From an uncultured Spirochaetales bacterium (GTDB taxonomy: Bacteria > Spirochaetota > Spirochaetia > Sphaerochaetales > Sphaerochaetaceae), in the NCBI GenBank assembly GCA_949287505.1, contig CASEGX010000056.1, positions 1 to 58,031 on the forward strand: a stretch of DNA of 58,031 nt, in the 5' to 3' direction. The notes beneath the pieces are model-generated. The model worked only from the letters and a program-made list of their open reading frames with translations. It did no database searches and had not been told where the DNA came from. Positions 49,201 to 57,702 of this stretch are shown here, in pieces; position 1 is the first letter of the stretch; every line of letters starts with the position of its first letter. A program made the position numbers and the translations under genes.

Positions 49201-49867
49201 GCTGTTGTTTGAAGGTCCTGATACCCTTGTTTTCTGGAAGGAGAGCGGCATCCCGACGGTGCCGCTCAGGACAACTATAGATGGCAGGACGCTTCTGTCC
49301 ATCGTTTCCGCATATTATCCTGAAGTCCGATGCTGCCATGGTGCAAATGAGTGGGAGGGTGGTGTTATCCACCGCCTGGACAACCTTACGAAGGGCATTG
49401 TCCTCATTGCCAGGAACCAGAAGGCGTACGATGCCCTGATGCAGCAGCAGAAGAAGGACATGATCCAGAAAGAATATAAAGCCACTGTCACCAGAGGGCG
49501 TGGCAGCTGCGAAGGATTCGAGGAGTATCCATATACGGATCCTTTCGAGGGAAACTGCCTCATAACATCATATTTTCGCTCATTCGGTCCTGGAGGAAAG
49601 AGCGTGAGGCCCGTTGTCTCAAACAAGCGCTATGCTGAGGGTAGGATCTATACCACAATGATTGAAAAGGAGGATGAGGATACTCTCCGCTGTACAATCA
49701 CAAGAGGCTTCCGTCATCAGATCAGGTCCCATCTTGCGTGGGCTGGATATCCTATAAAAGGCGATACCCAGTACGGCGGGGAGAGTTCCGATGATTTCGG
49801 GCTTGAAGCGGTCTCCATAAGCTATATAGAGCCATGCTCGGGACGCAAGCTGACAATAACAGCCTGA
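49190..49867 (+). CDS. RluA-family pseudouridine synthase
   Basis: A protein of about 225 residues that isomerises uridine in rRNA or tRNA. The catalytic Asp is in GGVIHRLDNLTKGIVLIARNQKAYDAL, followed by the KEYKATV strand and the RGFRHQIRSHLAWAGYPIKGDTQYGG segment (motif III) near the end. There is no S4 domain. The start is probably the GTG at 49190, which overlaps the end of the Bax1-I gene by 11 bases; a TTG at 49178 is an alternative. The target uridine cannot be predicted. Confidence 0.9.
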   Translation: MTTRLLFEGPDTLVFWKESGIPTVPLRTTIDGRTLLSIVSAYYPEVRCCHGANEWEGGVIHRLDNLTKGIVLIARNQKAYDALMQQQKKDMIQKEYKATVTRGRGSCEGFEEYPYTDPFEGNCLITSYFRSFGPGGKSVRPVVSNKRYAEGRIYTTMIEKEDEDTLRCTITRGFRHQIRSHLAWAGYPIKGDTQYGGESSDDFGLEAVSISYIEPCSGRKLTITA

Positions 49868-49870
49868 GCT

Positions 49871-50728
49871 TCACCTTTCAACGGAGAATACGATAGTCCT
49901 GTTTTTGTAGATTATCACACGGTGCTCGAGGTGTGCCTTCACAGCAGCCGCGAGCGTTCTCTTCTCAGAGTCCTTTCCGACTTCTTTCAGCCCGCTAGGC
50001 GTAAGCTCGTGGTTCACTCTTATCACATCCTGTTCAATAATCGGCCCCTGATCCAAATCTTCCGATGCATAGTGTGCCGTTGCTCCGATCATCTTCACAC
50101 CGCGCTCATATGCTCTGAGATATGGGTTGGCGCCCTGGAATGCCGGAAGGAAGGCATGATGGATGTTGATGATCCTTCCTCTCCATTCCTCGATGAATTC
50201 CGGAGACAGTATCTGCATATAGCGTGCAAGCACGACAAGATCGATGTCAAAGCGCTTCAAGAGGTTCCTGACCTTCTCTTCCTGCTTCTCCTTTCCCTCT
50301 GTCATCGGAAAATAGTAGTAGGGAATGCGGAACTGGTTCGCAGCTTTCTCCATGTCAGGATGGTTTGAGATGATGAGAGGTATCTCTGCATTCAGCTCTC
50401 CCTCAAGCTGCCTGGATATAAGATCGTAAAGGCAGTGTCCTGTCTTTGATACAAGAATTGCCATCCGGGTTTTGTAATCCGACCAGTGGCAGGACCAGTC
50501 AAGGCCGAGAGAGGAGGCGAGTACGCCAAACTCATCCTCAAGCTCCTTCCTGGTTGTCTTCATGTCATCGGCATCGAGCTCTATGCGCATGAAAAAGCGT
50601 TTCTCATAGCTGTCTGTGTGCTGCTGGCAGTGAAGGATGTTGAAATCCCGTTCGGAAAAGAAGTTCGTGACCGAGGCAAGGATTCCTTTGCTGTCAGGGC
50701 TCTGGATGAGGAATATGGCTTTTATCAA
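49871..50728 (-). CDS. purU: Formyltetrahydrofolate deformylase
   Basis: A 285-residue enzyme that hydrolyses 10-formyl-tetrahydrofolate to formate and tetrahydrofolate, balancing one-carbon pools. An N-terminal ACT domain (IFLIQSPDSKGILASVTNFFSERDFNILHCQQHTD) precedes the formyltransferase-type hydrolase domain with DLVVLARYMQILSPEF and the INIHHAFLPAFQGANPYLRAYERGVKMIGATAHYASEDLDQGPIIEQDVIRVNHELTP signature; catalytic Asn-His-Asp positions are in NIHHAFLPAF and EDLDQGPI. It overlaps the end of xseB by four bases. Confidence 0.94.
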   Translation of the reverse strand: MIKAIFLIQSPDSKGILASVTNFFSERDFNILHCQQHTDSYEKRFFMRIELDADDMKTTRKELEDEFGVLASSLGLDWSCHWSDYKTRMAILVSKTGHCLYDLISRQLEGELNAEIPLIISNHPDMEKAANQFRIPYYYFPMTEGKEKQEEKVRNLLKRFDIDLVVLARYMQILSPEFIEEWRGRIINIHHAFLPAFQGANPYLRAYERGVKMIGATAHYASEDLDQGPIIEQDVIRVNHELTPSGLKEVGKDSEKRTLAAAVKAHLEHRVIIYKNRTIVFSVER

Positions 50729-50946
50729 TTCTCATCCTCCTTGAAATCCTCTGTTTCCAGCTCCGTCTCATCATTTGATGTGACGCGCTCAACCTTTCTC
50801 TGTATTGCTGTGAGCGTCTTTGTCAGCTTCTTTCCCAGAGCTGTTGCTTCTTCATAAAGCTTGATGGATTCCTCAAGACCTGTATCTTCCTTCTTAAGGA
50901 GATCTGTAATCTCCTCCATCCTTTTGAGATCGCTTTCAAAACTCAT
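50725..50946 (-). CDS. xseB: Exodeoxyribonuclease VII small subunit
   Basis: A 73-residue coiled-coil protein. MSFESDLKRMEEITDLLKKEDTGLEESIKLYEEATALGKKLTKTLTAIQRKVERV is the standard XseB pattern. It wraps around XseA in exonuclease VII, which degrades single-stranded DNA. It starts one base after the xseA stop and overlaps purU by four bases. Confidence 0.94.
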   Translation of the reverse strand: MSFESDLKRMEEITDLLKKEDTGLEESIKLYEEATALGKKLTKTLTAIQRKVERVTSNDETELETEDFKEDEN

Positions 50947-50947
50947 A

Positions 50948-52339
50948 TCATCCTTCCTTGACTACTGATTTTATACTGCCATCGGCAACTCTTGTTATCA
51001 ACTCGCTGCCAGGCGATACATCGCTTGTTTTCCTGATTATCTTTCCCTTTGCATCCGTTGTCACGGAGTATCCTCTCTGGAGCACTGAAAGGGGAGAGAG
51101 TGCCTCCGTTTCCCTCAATAGTGCAGAAAGCCTTGATGCGCTGTCGCTGAGCTTCCTTCTCATTGCAGTCTGGACCTCGGGACAGAGCAGTCTCAGTTCA
51201 TTTTCTGCTGCATCCCTTTTTGTCTGGAGTGTGCCCCTGGCATCGAGAAGAATATCATCAAGCCTTTTCTGATACACCTCTGTCTTTTTGCCCATCATGC
51301 TCCGGATGCTATCCTCGGCAAATAAAAGCCTTGTCTCCGCATTCAGTACCCTGAGTCCAAGAAGTCTGCCAAGATCCTCGGTTGACGGGATTCTTCCTCT
51401 GGCTCTCAGAATGCGCTTTTCCAGCTCAGAGAGGGCATGCGTGCATTTCTCCAGCCTCATTGAATATGATGAGAGCTTCTCACTCATTGCAGAGGTGGAG
51501 AGAAGCAATGCTTTCTCCAATCGTTCACGTCGTCTGTATATTGTCTCTGTGACGATTTCTGCTGCCGCCGAAGGGGTGGGTGCTCTTCTGTCTGCAGCAT
51601 AATCCGAGAGAGGCCAGTCTATCTCATGGCCGACTGCAGAGATTACGGGGATGTCTGAGTCATGTATCGCCTCGATAACCTCAGGCTCTGAGAAGGGGGA
51701 GAGGTCCTCTGCGCTTCCTCCTCCTCTTCCCACAATAAGCACAGAGCATGCATCGAAAAGATTGGCCTGCCTGATTCTCATGGCGATATCCGAAGCGGCT
51801 CCTTCACCCTGCACAAGGCATGGGAAGATGATTATGTCCAGAGACGGAGCCCTTCGCTTTGTGATGTTGAGAATGTCCCTGATGGCAGCTCCTGTCGGGC
51901 TTGTCACGACACCGAGTTTCTCAATCTCCTCCGGAATCGGCTTTTTCCTGTCCTCATCGAAATAACCGAGGGAGCGGTAATAGGCTTTCCGCTTCTCAAT
52001 CATCTCCATAAGACCGCCACTGCCTTTCTTCCTCATCTCCCGGACTATGAAAGAAAGCTTTCCGGTCTTCGTATAGTAGGATAGAGAGCCTTTTGCTATG
52101 ACGAGGTCTCCGTTTTCAGGCATCATCATCTGGCTCTGGAAGGAGCGGAACACAGCGGCATCGATGGCTGCCTGGCTGTCTTTCAGCGTGAAATACCAGT
52201 GCCCGGAAGATGCCGGCCTGAATCCTGATATCTCGCCTTCGATACTCATTTCATAGAAAAGCTCGTCGACAGTGTCATGTATCAGCCCATTTGCCTCAGA
52301 GACGGTAAGTGTTCTGTCGAAGAGATCGTATGCTTCCAT
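50948..52339 (-). CDS. xseA: Exodeoxyribonuclease VII large subunit
   Basis: A 463-residue catalytic subunit of exonuclease VII. Seen: an N-terminal OB-fold (LTVSEANGLIHDTVDELFYEMSIEGEISGFRPASSGHWYFTLKDSQAAIDAAVF), then KLGVVTSPTGAAIRDILNITKRRAPSLDIIIFPCLVQGEGAASDIAMRI, the catalytic core VLIVGRGGGSAEDLSPFSEPEVIEAIHDSDIPVISAVGHEIDWPLSDYAADRRAPTPSAAAEIV, a coiled coil and the C-terminal barrel LSVLQRGYSVTTDAKGKIIR. The ATG follows TAGAAT by seven bases with TTCTCA 17 bases further up; AAGG between them could act as a weak Shine-Dalgarno. Confidence 0.95.
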   Translation of the reverse strand: MEAYDLFDRTLTVSEANGLIHDTVDELFYEMSIEGEISGFRPASSGHWYFTLKDSQAAIDAAVFRSFQSQMMMPENGDLVIAKGSLSYYTKTGKLSFIVREMRKKGSGGLMEMIEKRKAYYRSLGYFDEDRKKPIPEEIEKLGVVTSPTGAAIRDILNITKRRAPSLDIIIFPCLVQGEGAASDIAMRIRQANLFDACSVLIVGRGGGSAEDLSPFSEPEVIEAIHDSDIPVISAVGHEIDWPLSDYAADRRAPTPSAAAEIVTETIYRRRERLEKALLLSTSAMSEKLSSYSMRLEKCTHALSELEKRILRARGRIPSTEDLGRLLGLRVLNAETRLLFAEDSIRSMMGKKTEVYQKRLDDILLDARGTLQTKRDAAENELRLLCPEVQTAMRRKLSDSASRLSALLRETEALSPLSVLQRGYSVTTDAKGKIIRKTSDVSPGSELITRVADGSIKSVVKEG

Positions 52340-52349
52340 CGTCCTTATT

Positions 52350-53171
52350 CTAGCTTTTCTTCCTGTTTCTGAGAATCAGCGAGATTGCGATAATCGTATT
52401 AATGGCGGAGACCGCGCTGCCTGTTGCTGCATTCATAAGTGTCTGGAAGCCTTCACCGCCTCCGAATGATGAGAACATGGCAGTCTGAAGTGAGAAGAGG
52501 GAAAAAAACGCGGCAGAGAGAGTTATGCTTTTTGATGTTATGATCACAGGGCTTGATGAACGCCTGTATATGAACATGTTCTTGGTTGCTATGATGAGAA
52601 TATAGAACGTATATAATGCAGCGGCATATATCATGTAGCCGGAGTATCTGGCCCCCTCATGCCAGAGAACGGCATGGATTGTCATTCCGATAAGCGCGAT
52701 GTTCAGAAAAAGCATTGTGACAGCGGCTTTTCTGGAAGCAGCATTCTCATCATTCTTTCCTCTCTGCCTTATGAGATGCAGCCTGATGATTGCAGTGAGG
52801 GCAAAGTATACAGCACCGAAAATCTGGAACGGATCGTGGCCCGTGTACCCTGATACAGCTTTAAGAAACGCGTATAGAATGCTTACTGCTGCAGAGACGT
52901 ACAGAGAAAGCATGGCTTTCCTTTCCCTGTCAGAAAGAAATGAAGAAAGGAGAGGAGAGCTGTAAAGGAGGGAGCGGATCTTCCGCCCTGTGAAAGATAC
53001 AAGAATTGTGAGTGTGTAAGCGCTCATCAGAAAAGACAGGTATGCATATCACTCATCACTCCTGCCCGTCTTCAGAATGAATAGCATGGATGGAAATGAA
53101 ATGAGTGAAAGCGGGATTATCAGAAAGGGGGGAGGAAAGATGATCCTTTTCAGTGCATCCGATACTTTCAT
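52350..53171 (-). pseudogene. Membrane protein gene interrupted by an in-frame TGA
   Basis: From the ATG at 53171 the frame codes 40 residues (KVSDALKRIIFPPPFLIIPL...SMLFILKTGRSDE), meets TGA at 53051-53049 and continues without another stop for 232 codons in the same frame (YAYLSFLMSAYTLTILVSFTGRKI...) to 52350. The joined sequence resembles a family of multi-helix membrane proteins of Firmicutes and other gut bacteria that begin with a Phe-Phe-Pro-Pro helix and have an AYxSYxxSAYTL segment; the TGA falls just before that segment. About seven hydrophobic helices are seen. TGA ends many other genes here, so it is a true stop. The most economical view is a recent nonsense mutation, or reinitiation at the ATG at 53027. 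Confidence 0.7.
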
Positions 53172-53175
53172 GGCA

Positions 53176-53201
53176 AAAGATAAGGCCGTCATGAGACGGC
53201 C
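53176..53201 (-). terminator. Ferredoxin gene terminator fused with next promoter
   Basis: On the minus strand GGCCGT and ACGGCC (53201-53184) form a six-base stem around CTCATG, followed by TTATCTTTT. The same TTATCT/TATCTT doubles as a -10 ending five to six bases before the ATG at 53171, as in the synthetase-yhbY junction. Confidence 0.65.
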
Positions 53202-53223
53202 CTACTCAAAGAGGTGAGTTTTC

Positions 53224-53391
53224 TCACTCCTCCTCGATAGCTCCCTGTGGACATACGCTTGCGCATGTTCCACAGCTGATGCATGTATCTGCATCGATTA
53301 CATAGATATCTCCCTCGGAGATAGCTCCGACTGGGCACTCGCCTGCACATGTTCCGCAAGCAATACAGCTATCAGTGATCTTGTAAGCCAT
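53224..53391 (-). CDS. 2[4Fe-4S] ferredoxin
   Basis: A 55-residue clostridial-type ferredoxin with two cluster motifs: [17 protein letters not shown] and [19 protein letters not shown] (CxxCxxCxxxCP twice). It carries low-potential electrons in fermentative metabolism (for example with pyruvate:ferredoxin oxidoreductase or hydrogenase). I use the ATG at 53391, with GGAG six bases upstream; a longer in-frame start would include that Shine-Dalgarno. It is a single-gene unit with its own terminator. Confidence 0.95.
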   Translation of the reverse strand: MAYKITDSCIACGTCAGECPVGAISEGDIYVIDADTCISCGTCASVCPQGAIEEE

Positions 53392-53424
53392 ATCAAACTC
53401 CTTACGCTGCAAAGCAGCTTTTAG

Positions 53425-53649
53425 TCATACTGAGAATTTACCCCATTCATTGCATGGAGTCAATGTTGAGAGAGCTTCTCGCCACATCATTGCAAGTGTC
53501 CAGAGCGGTATTATCCTTTCCGATGGGTAACCGATATTGTCACGGATTACATATTTGCTTTCCTGATGCTTCTTTTCGCTAACTTCCAGCAATAATGGTT
53601 TACCGTCATTGCGTTCGACGATGAAATTGCCGCCTTCTTCCTTAACCCT
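53425..53649 (-). pseudogene. C-terminal remnant of a DUF4143-type ATPase
   Basis: An open frame of 74 codons without a start reads KEEGGNFIVERNDGKPLLLEV, SEKKHQESKYVIRDN, IGYPSERIIPLWTLAMMW and ends GKFSV. This matches the end of AAA_14/DUF4143 proteins: a PD-(D/E)XK-like strand pair (GGNFIVER, LLLEV) and the final strand IIPLWTLAMM. The 5' part is gone; a TAA in the same frame lies at 53652-53650. It is therefore the tail of a deleted gene, distinct from the intact copy at 36-37 kb. Confidence 0.55.
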
Positions 53650-53665
53650 TTATTGCAGATGAAGA

Positions 53666-55000
53666 TTATCCTGCTTTCTTCCTGAGCTTCAGGAAAAGAA
53701 GACCTGCTGCATCTGCAAGTGCCCATCCTATCGGGATACTCATCCATATTCCGACTTCTCCAAGCGGCAGCTTTGAGAGCACCGCAGCAAGCACGACTCT
53801 CAGGCCAAGACTGATTACGGTGAGCACAAGCGATATCGCAGGGGCTTTCAATGCCCTGAATATTCCATAGAAGAGGAAGAGGTAACCTATGAGGATGTAA
53901 AAAGATCCTTCAATCCTCAGGTATTCCGATCCGATTCTTATGAGTTCTGTCTCTTCTGGATCTATGAATATCGACATGAAAATGGATGGGAACAGACACA
54001 CTACAAGGGATATTACAAGGCCGAATACTGTAGCTATCATGAAGGCAATCCTCATTCCGGCTTTTATCCTCTCTCTCTTACCCGCGCCGCCGTTCTGGCT
54101 GACGAATGTCGAGAATGCATTTCCGAATTCCTGAAGCGGCATATATGCGATACTGTCGATTTTCACCCCTGATGCAAAAGCTGCCATGACACCGGATCCG
54201 AAACCATTCACGATACCTTGGACACAGAGGATGCCGAGGTTCATTATGGATTGCTGGAGCGAAGTGAGGACGGAAAGGGAGAGTAGTTCCTTGAAAAGCG
54301 ATTTCTCAGGAATCATATCCCTTACTCCGAAGCGCAGTATCCTGTGCCTGGATACGGAGAGCACTGTGATTCCGATGCCCGCCGCATACTGGGAGGCTAT
54401 AGTAGCAACAGCGGCTCCCCATACACCCCATCCTAGCGATATGACGAAATAGAGATCCAGGACAATGTTCATCACAGCGGAGACCGCCATGAAAAGGAGC
54501 GGGGTCTTGGAGTTTCCTACAGCACGCTCTGCGGAGGCGTAGAAGTTGTAGAAAAAGAGTGCGGGAAGCCCCAGGAATATTACCCTCAGATACTCTGACA
54601 TATCGTGGTAGACATCCTCCGGAACCTGCATCAGACGCATTATCGGGTGCTGAAATGCAATGGCTATGACCGTGATCAGGAGCGAAATGAGTCCTATCGA
54701 CATGAATGATATCCCCAGTGCTCTCCGCAGCTTTTCCCTGTTGCCTTCTCCGAAAAGGTATGAGAAAACGATGCCGGCCCCCATTGAGAGTCCTATCATA
54801 AGCGATGTGAGGAATGTCATCAGCGAATATGCTGACCCCACTGCTGCAAGTGCCTGTGGCCCTACAAAGCGTCCGACGATGATTGAATCGGCAGCGTTGT
54901 AAAGCGTCTGAAGCATATTGCCAAGTATCAATGGCAATGCGAATGCAAGTAGCGGTCCTGCTATGCCACCATTTGTAAGGTCTCGGGAATTATCACGCAT
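53666..55000 (-). CDS. MATE-family multidrug/sodium antiporter
   Basis: A 444-residue exporter with twelve helices in two related halves. The N-terminal MATE pattern is clear: GGIAGPLLAFALPLILGNMLQTLYNAADSIIVGRFVGPQALAAVGSAYSLMTFLTSLMIGLSMGAGIVFSYLFGEGN. The second half repeats it (LTSLQQSIMNLGILCVQGIVNGFGSGVMAAFASGVKIDSIAYMPLQEFGNAFSTFVSQNGGAGKRERI). I use the ATG at 55000, because an in-frame extension to 55279 would run through the divergent topB gene. An extended -10 (TGCTACATT) ends seven bases before it, again without a Shine-Dalgarno. Confidence 0.9.
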   Translation of the reverse strand: MRDNSRDLTNGGIAGPLLAFALPLILGNMLQTLYNAADSIIVGRFVGPQALAAVGSAYSLMTFLTSLMIGLSMGAGIVFSYLFGEGNREKLRRALGISFMSIGLISLLITVIAIAFQHPIMRLMQVPEDVYHDMSEYLRVIFLGLPALFFYNFYASAERAVGNSKTPLLFMAVSAVMNIVLDLYFVISLGWGVWGAAVATIASQYAAGIGITVLSVSRHRILRFGVRDMIPEKSLFKELLSLSVLTSLQQSIMNLGILCVQGIVNGFGSGVMAAFASGVKIDSIAYMPLQEFGNAFSTFVSQNGGAGKRERIKAGMRIAFMIATVFGLVISLVVCLFPSIFMSIFIDPEETELIRIGSEYLRIEGSFYILIGYLFLFYGIFRALKAPAISLVLTVISLGLRVVLAAVLSKLPLGEVGIWMSIPIGWALADAAGLLFLKLRKKAG

Positions 55001-55007
55001 ACATTGT

Positions 55008-55057
55008 AATGTAGCAGTGAGAAAACTCTTTTTGAAGGGGTTTCTTTCTGCTATCAT
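55008..55057. promoter_or_regulatory. Back-to-back leaderless promoters of the MATE and topB genes
   Basis: Minus strand: TTCAAA (55036-55031), 17-base spacer, TACATT (55013-55008) with extended TGC, seven bases to the MATE ATG. Plus strand: T-rich -35-like TTTTTG (55029-55034), 17-base spacer, TATCAT (55052-55057) with extended TGC, nine bases to the topB ATG. The two -35 elements overlap, so the genes may compete for RNA polymerase. Confidence 0.55.
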
Positions 55058-55066
55058 CACCGCAGT

Positions 55067-57298
55067 ATGAAGAAGCTTGTCATAGCAGAAAAGCCCTCTG
55101 TCGGGCGTGAGATAGCAAGGAACCTCGGTTGCTTTGCAAAAGAGAAGGGCTATATCGATGGTCCTGATTATATTGTCACATGGGCTCTCGGGCATCTTGT
55201 GGAGCTTGCAGAACCTCAGCACTACTCCGAAAGCTGGAAACGATGGTCGCTTAGGGATCTTCCGATGCTTCCGGAACATTTGGACCAGGTTGTAATAGAT
55301 GAGTCAAAAGAACAGTTTGATGTCATTGATTCCCTTCTGCATCGCTCGGATATCTCCTCAGTAGTCATCGCAACCGATGCAGGCCGTGAGGGTGAGCTCG
55401 TTGCCCGCTGGATACTTAAGATGTCGGGCTATGAAGGGCAGCTTGAGCGTCTATGGATTTCATCCCAGACGGAAAAAGCCATCAAGGAAGGTTTCCAGAA
55501 TCTGCATCCGGCTTCCGAGTATGACAATCTCTATCAGGCTGCATCCTGCCGTGCCGCAGCTGACTGGTATGTTGGCATGAACGTCACAAGAGCCCTCACA
55601 TGCTACTATGATGCAAAGCTTTCTTCAGGACGTGTGCAGACACCAACCCTTGCGCTCATGACGGCAAGAGAGGATGAGATCGAGGCATTCGAAGGCAAGT
55701 ATTATTACACTGCACGCGGAGATTTCGGTGTATTCGGCGCTTCATATTATCCCGAGGAGAACAGTATCAGGTTCACAGATGATGCTGTGGCAGAGGAGAT
55801 GAAGGAATGGAAGGACAGGAAAGGGAAGGTCGTATCGATGGTGACTGATGAGAAGTCCGATCCTGTTCCTCAGGCATATGACCTCACGGAGCTGCAGAGA
55901 GATGCGAACATCATGCTTGGCTTCTCTGCAAAGGAAACGCTTGATACGCTTCAGAGGCTCTATGAAGTCCATAAGATCGTAACCTATCCACGTACTGATT
56001 CAAGATACATAACAGAGGATATAGTCCCGACACTTCCTGAGCGTATCAAGGCACTTTCTGAGACAGTGTTCTCGCGTCAGGCTGATGAATATCTCCAGAA
56101 TGGATTCAGGAAGGATAACCCGCGCTTTGTGAATAACAGCCTTGTATCGGATCATCATGCGATCATCCCGACAGAAGAGAAGGTCCGGATGGACAAACTC
56201 AGCCCGGATGAGGCGAAACTCTGGCAGCTTATAGCACTCCGTTTTCTGGAGGTCATCGGAGAAGACTATCTTTATAACACCACAGTCTGTACCGTCGATG
56301 TCGATGGAAAGCTTTTCCGCACAAGGCTCACGATTCCTTCCCGCAAGGGTTATCGATCCGTTGCTGAAAGCGCTGGCATCAAGAGTGCGGCCAACATCGC
56401 GGAGGATACGGAGAACAGCTTCATCCTTACCCAGCTGAAGGAAGGAGATGAGGTGACACTCTCCTCTGTGAAAGTGAGAAAAAACGTTACAACGCCTCCT
56501 GAGAGATACACCGATGCAACTCTTCTTTCCGCTATGGAGCATGCAGGGCGCTTTGTCGAGGATGATAAACTGAAAGCAAACCTCGGAAACGGGCTCGGAA
56601 CGCCTGCAACGCGCGCCGACATGATCGAGAAGCTTGTACAGAACAGATATGTCGAGAGGGAGGGAAAGTACTTCGTTCCTACGGCAAAGGGAAGGGAAGT
56701 CGTGCGTCTCGCTCCTGAGGTTCTCCGCTCCCCGGAACTCACGGGCGTCTGGGAGGGCAGGCTTGAGAAGATTGCCAAGGGAAAAGAGGACCCGGATCTC
56801 TTCATCCGCGATATAAAGAAGATGGCTGCAGACCTTGTAAAGGAAGTGGAGCGCAGTGATAAGGTCTTTGCTCCGGTTTTCAAGGATTCCAAGAAGTGTC
56901 CTTACTGCGGCTCTGAGATGATGAAGGCAACGGACCCTGATGGAGCGGTTCATTATATCTGCCAGCGCCTCTCCTGCCAGTATGAGGAGAAGGAAGTTAG
57001 GGTCAAGGTTGATACAGGCTCAACATCCGTAAAGAAGATCTCGCAGATTCCGGGTGAGAAGGTGAAGGTCGTCCTTAACAAGAAGAGCGCTGTGCGTGTC
57101 CCCAAGTCCGTATACGAGACCAAGACAATCGTTGTCAGGGAGTCAAAGAAGGCTTTCAGACGCGACAGGACAATCGATGACCAGAGAAGAGTGCAGAAGG
57201 ACCGTCATACATCCAGCGATTTCGCAGGTGGCACGATGGCCGACTTCTTCCGCCTCTCAAAGGAAAGACAGGATAAGGACAGGAAGAAAAGGAAATGA
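55067..57298 (+). CDS. topB: DNA topoisomerase III (type IA)
   Basis: A 743-residue type IA topoisomerase that decatenates DNA by single-strand passage. The Toprim domain begins LVIAEKPSVGREIARNLG, with the acidic DxDxxxxE-type triad in VVIATDAGREGELVARWIL. Further marks are SSGRVQTPTLALM, the active-site Tyr in VTYPRTDSRYI (about residue 306), DHHAIIPTE, and GLGTPATRADMIEKL. The C-terminus carries one zinc finger (CPYCGSEMM...CQRLSCQYEE, about 610-640) and a basic tail ending DRKKRK. Its stop overlaps the ATG of the first thioesterase gene. Confidence 0.95.
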   Translation: MKKLVIAEKPSVGREIARNLGCFAKEKGYIDGPDYIVTWALGHLVELAEPQHYSESWKRWSLRDLPMLPEHLDQVVIDESKEQFDVIDSLLHRSDISSVVIATDAGREGELVARWILKMSGYEGQLERLWISSQTEKAIKEGFQNLHPASEYDNLYQAASCRAAADWYVGMNVTRALTCYYDAKLSSGRVQTPTLALMTAREDEIEAFEGKYYYTARGDFGVFGASYYPEENSIRFTDDAVAEEMKEWKDRKGKVVSMVTDEKSDPVPQAYDLTELQRDANIMLGFSAKETLDTLQRLYEVHKIVTYPRTDSRYITEDIVPTLPERIKALSETVFSRQADEYLQNGFRKDNPRFVNNSLVSDHHAIIPTEEKVRMDKLSPDEAKLWQLIALRFLEVIGEDYLYNTTVCTVDVDGKLFRTRLTIPSRKGYRSVAESAGIKSAANIAEDTENSFILTQLKEGDEVTLSSVKVRKNVTTPPERYTDATLLSAMEHAGRFVEDDKLKANLGNGLGTPATRADMIEKLVQNRYVEREGKYFVPTAKGREVVRLAPEVLRSPELTGVWEGRLEKIAKGKEDPDLFIRDIKKMAADLVKEVERSDKVFAPVFKDSKKCPYCGSEMMKATDPDGAVHYICQRLSCQYEEKEVRVKVDTGSTSVKKISQIPGEKVKVVLNKKSAVRVPKSVYETKTIVVRESKKAFRRDRTIDDQRRVQKDRHTSSDFAGGTMADFFRLSKERQDKDRKKRK

Positions 57299-57702
57299 GG
57301 GAATTCAGACTGCGTGCAAGGGTTTACATGTCCGACACTGATGCCGGCGGGATTGCATACCACAGAAGCTATCTTGACTGGGCAGAGCACGGGCGTACCG
57401 AGATGTTTGAATCAATTGCTCCGGAATTCTCACAGACGCGTCTTGCAGAGAGCGGGGTTCTGAATGTACTGAAAACAGTGGAGATCCACTACAGGACACC
57501 TGCGCATCTTGGTGATGAGATAGAGATCATCTCCCAGATTGTCTCTGCAAACCGTTTTTCCATTGTCATAAAGCAGAGTGTCGTCAGAGCTGGTGAGACT
57601 CTTGCCGATCTTCGTGTGAAGGCAGCCTTCATCAGCCGTGATACAAAACGTCCTGCACGGGTGCCGGATGCGATACTGAAAGCTCTGGAGGCTTGTCTAT
57701 GA
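57295..57702 (+). CDS. YbgC/4HBT-type acyl-CoA thioesterase, copy 1
   Basis: A 135-residue hotdog-fold thioesterase. The active-site region is ARVYMSDTDAGGIAYHRSYLDWAEHGRTEMFESI, where the Asp in DTDAGGIAYH is the usual catalytic residue of the YbgC group. It hydrolyses an acyl-CoA (often short-chain or hydroxybenzoyl) or acyl-ACP. It overlaps topB by four bases and the next copy by four bases. Confidence 0.9.
   Translation: MREFRLRARVYMSDTDAGGIAYHRSYLDWAEHGRTEMFESIAPEFSQTRLAESGVLNVLKTVEIHYRTPAHLGDEIEIISQIVSANRFSIVIKQSVVRAGETLADLRVKAAFISRDTKRPARVPDAILKALEACL

Noticed and set aside
53049..53051. Selenocysteine or recoded tryptophan at the internal TGA
   Set aside because: TGA ends many genes here, so it is not Trp; the family has no Cys expected at this position, and I see no stem-loop of the bacterial SECIS kind right after it.
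56000..56953. A 317-codon minus-strand open frame inside topB
   Set aside because: topB is unmistakable in the other direction; the antisense product (many Arg, His, Cys) has no recognisable domain.
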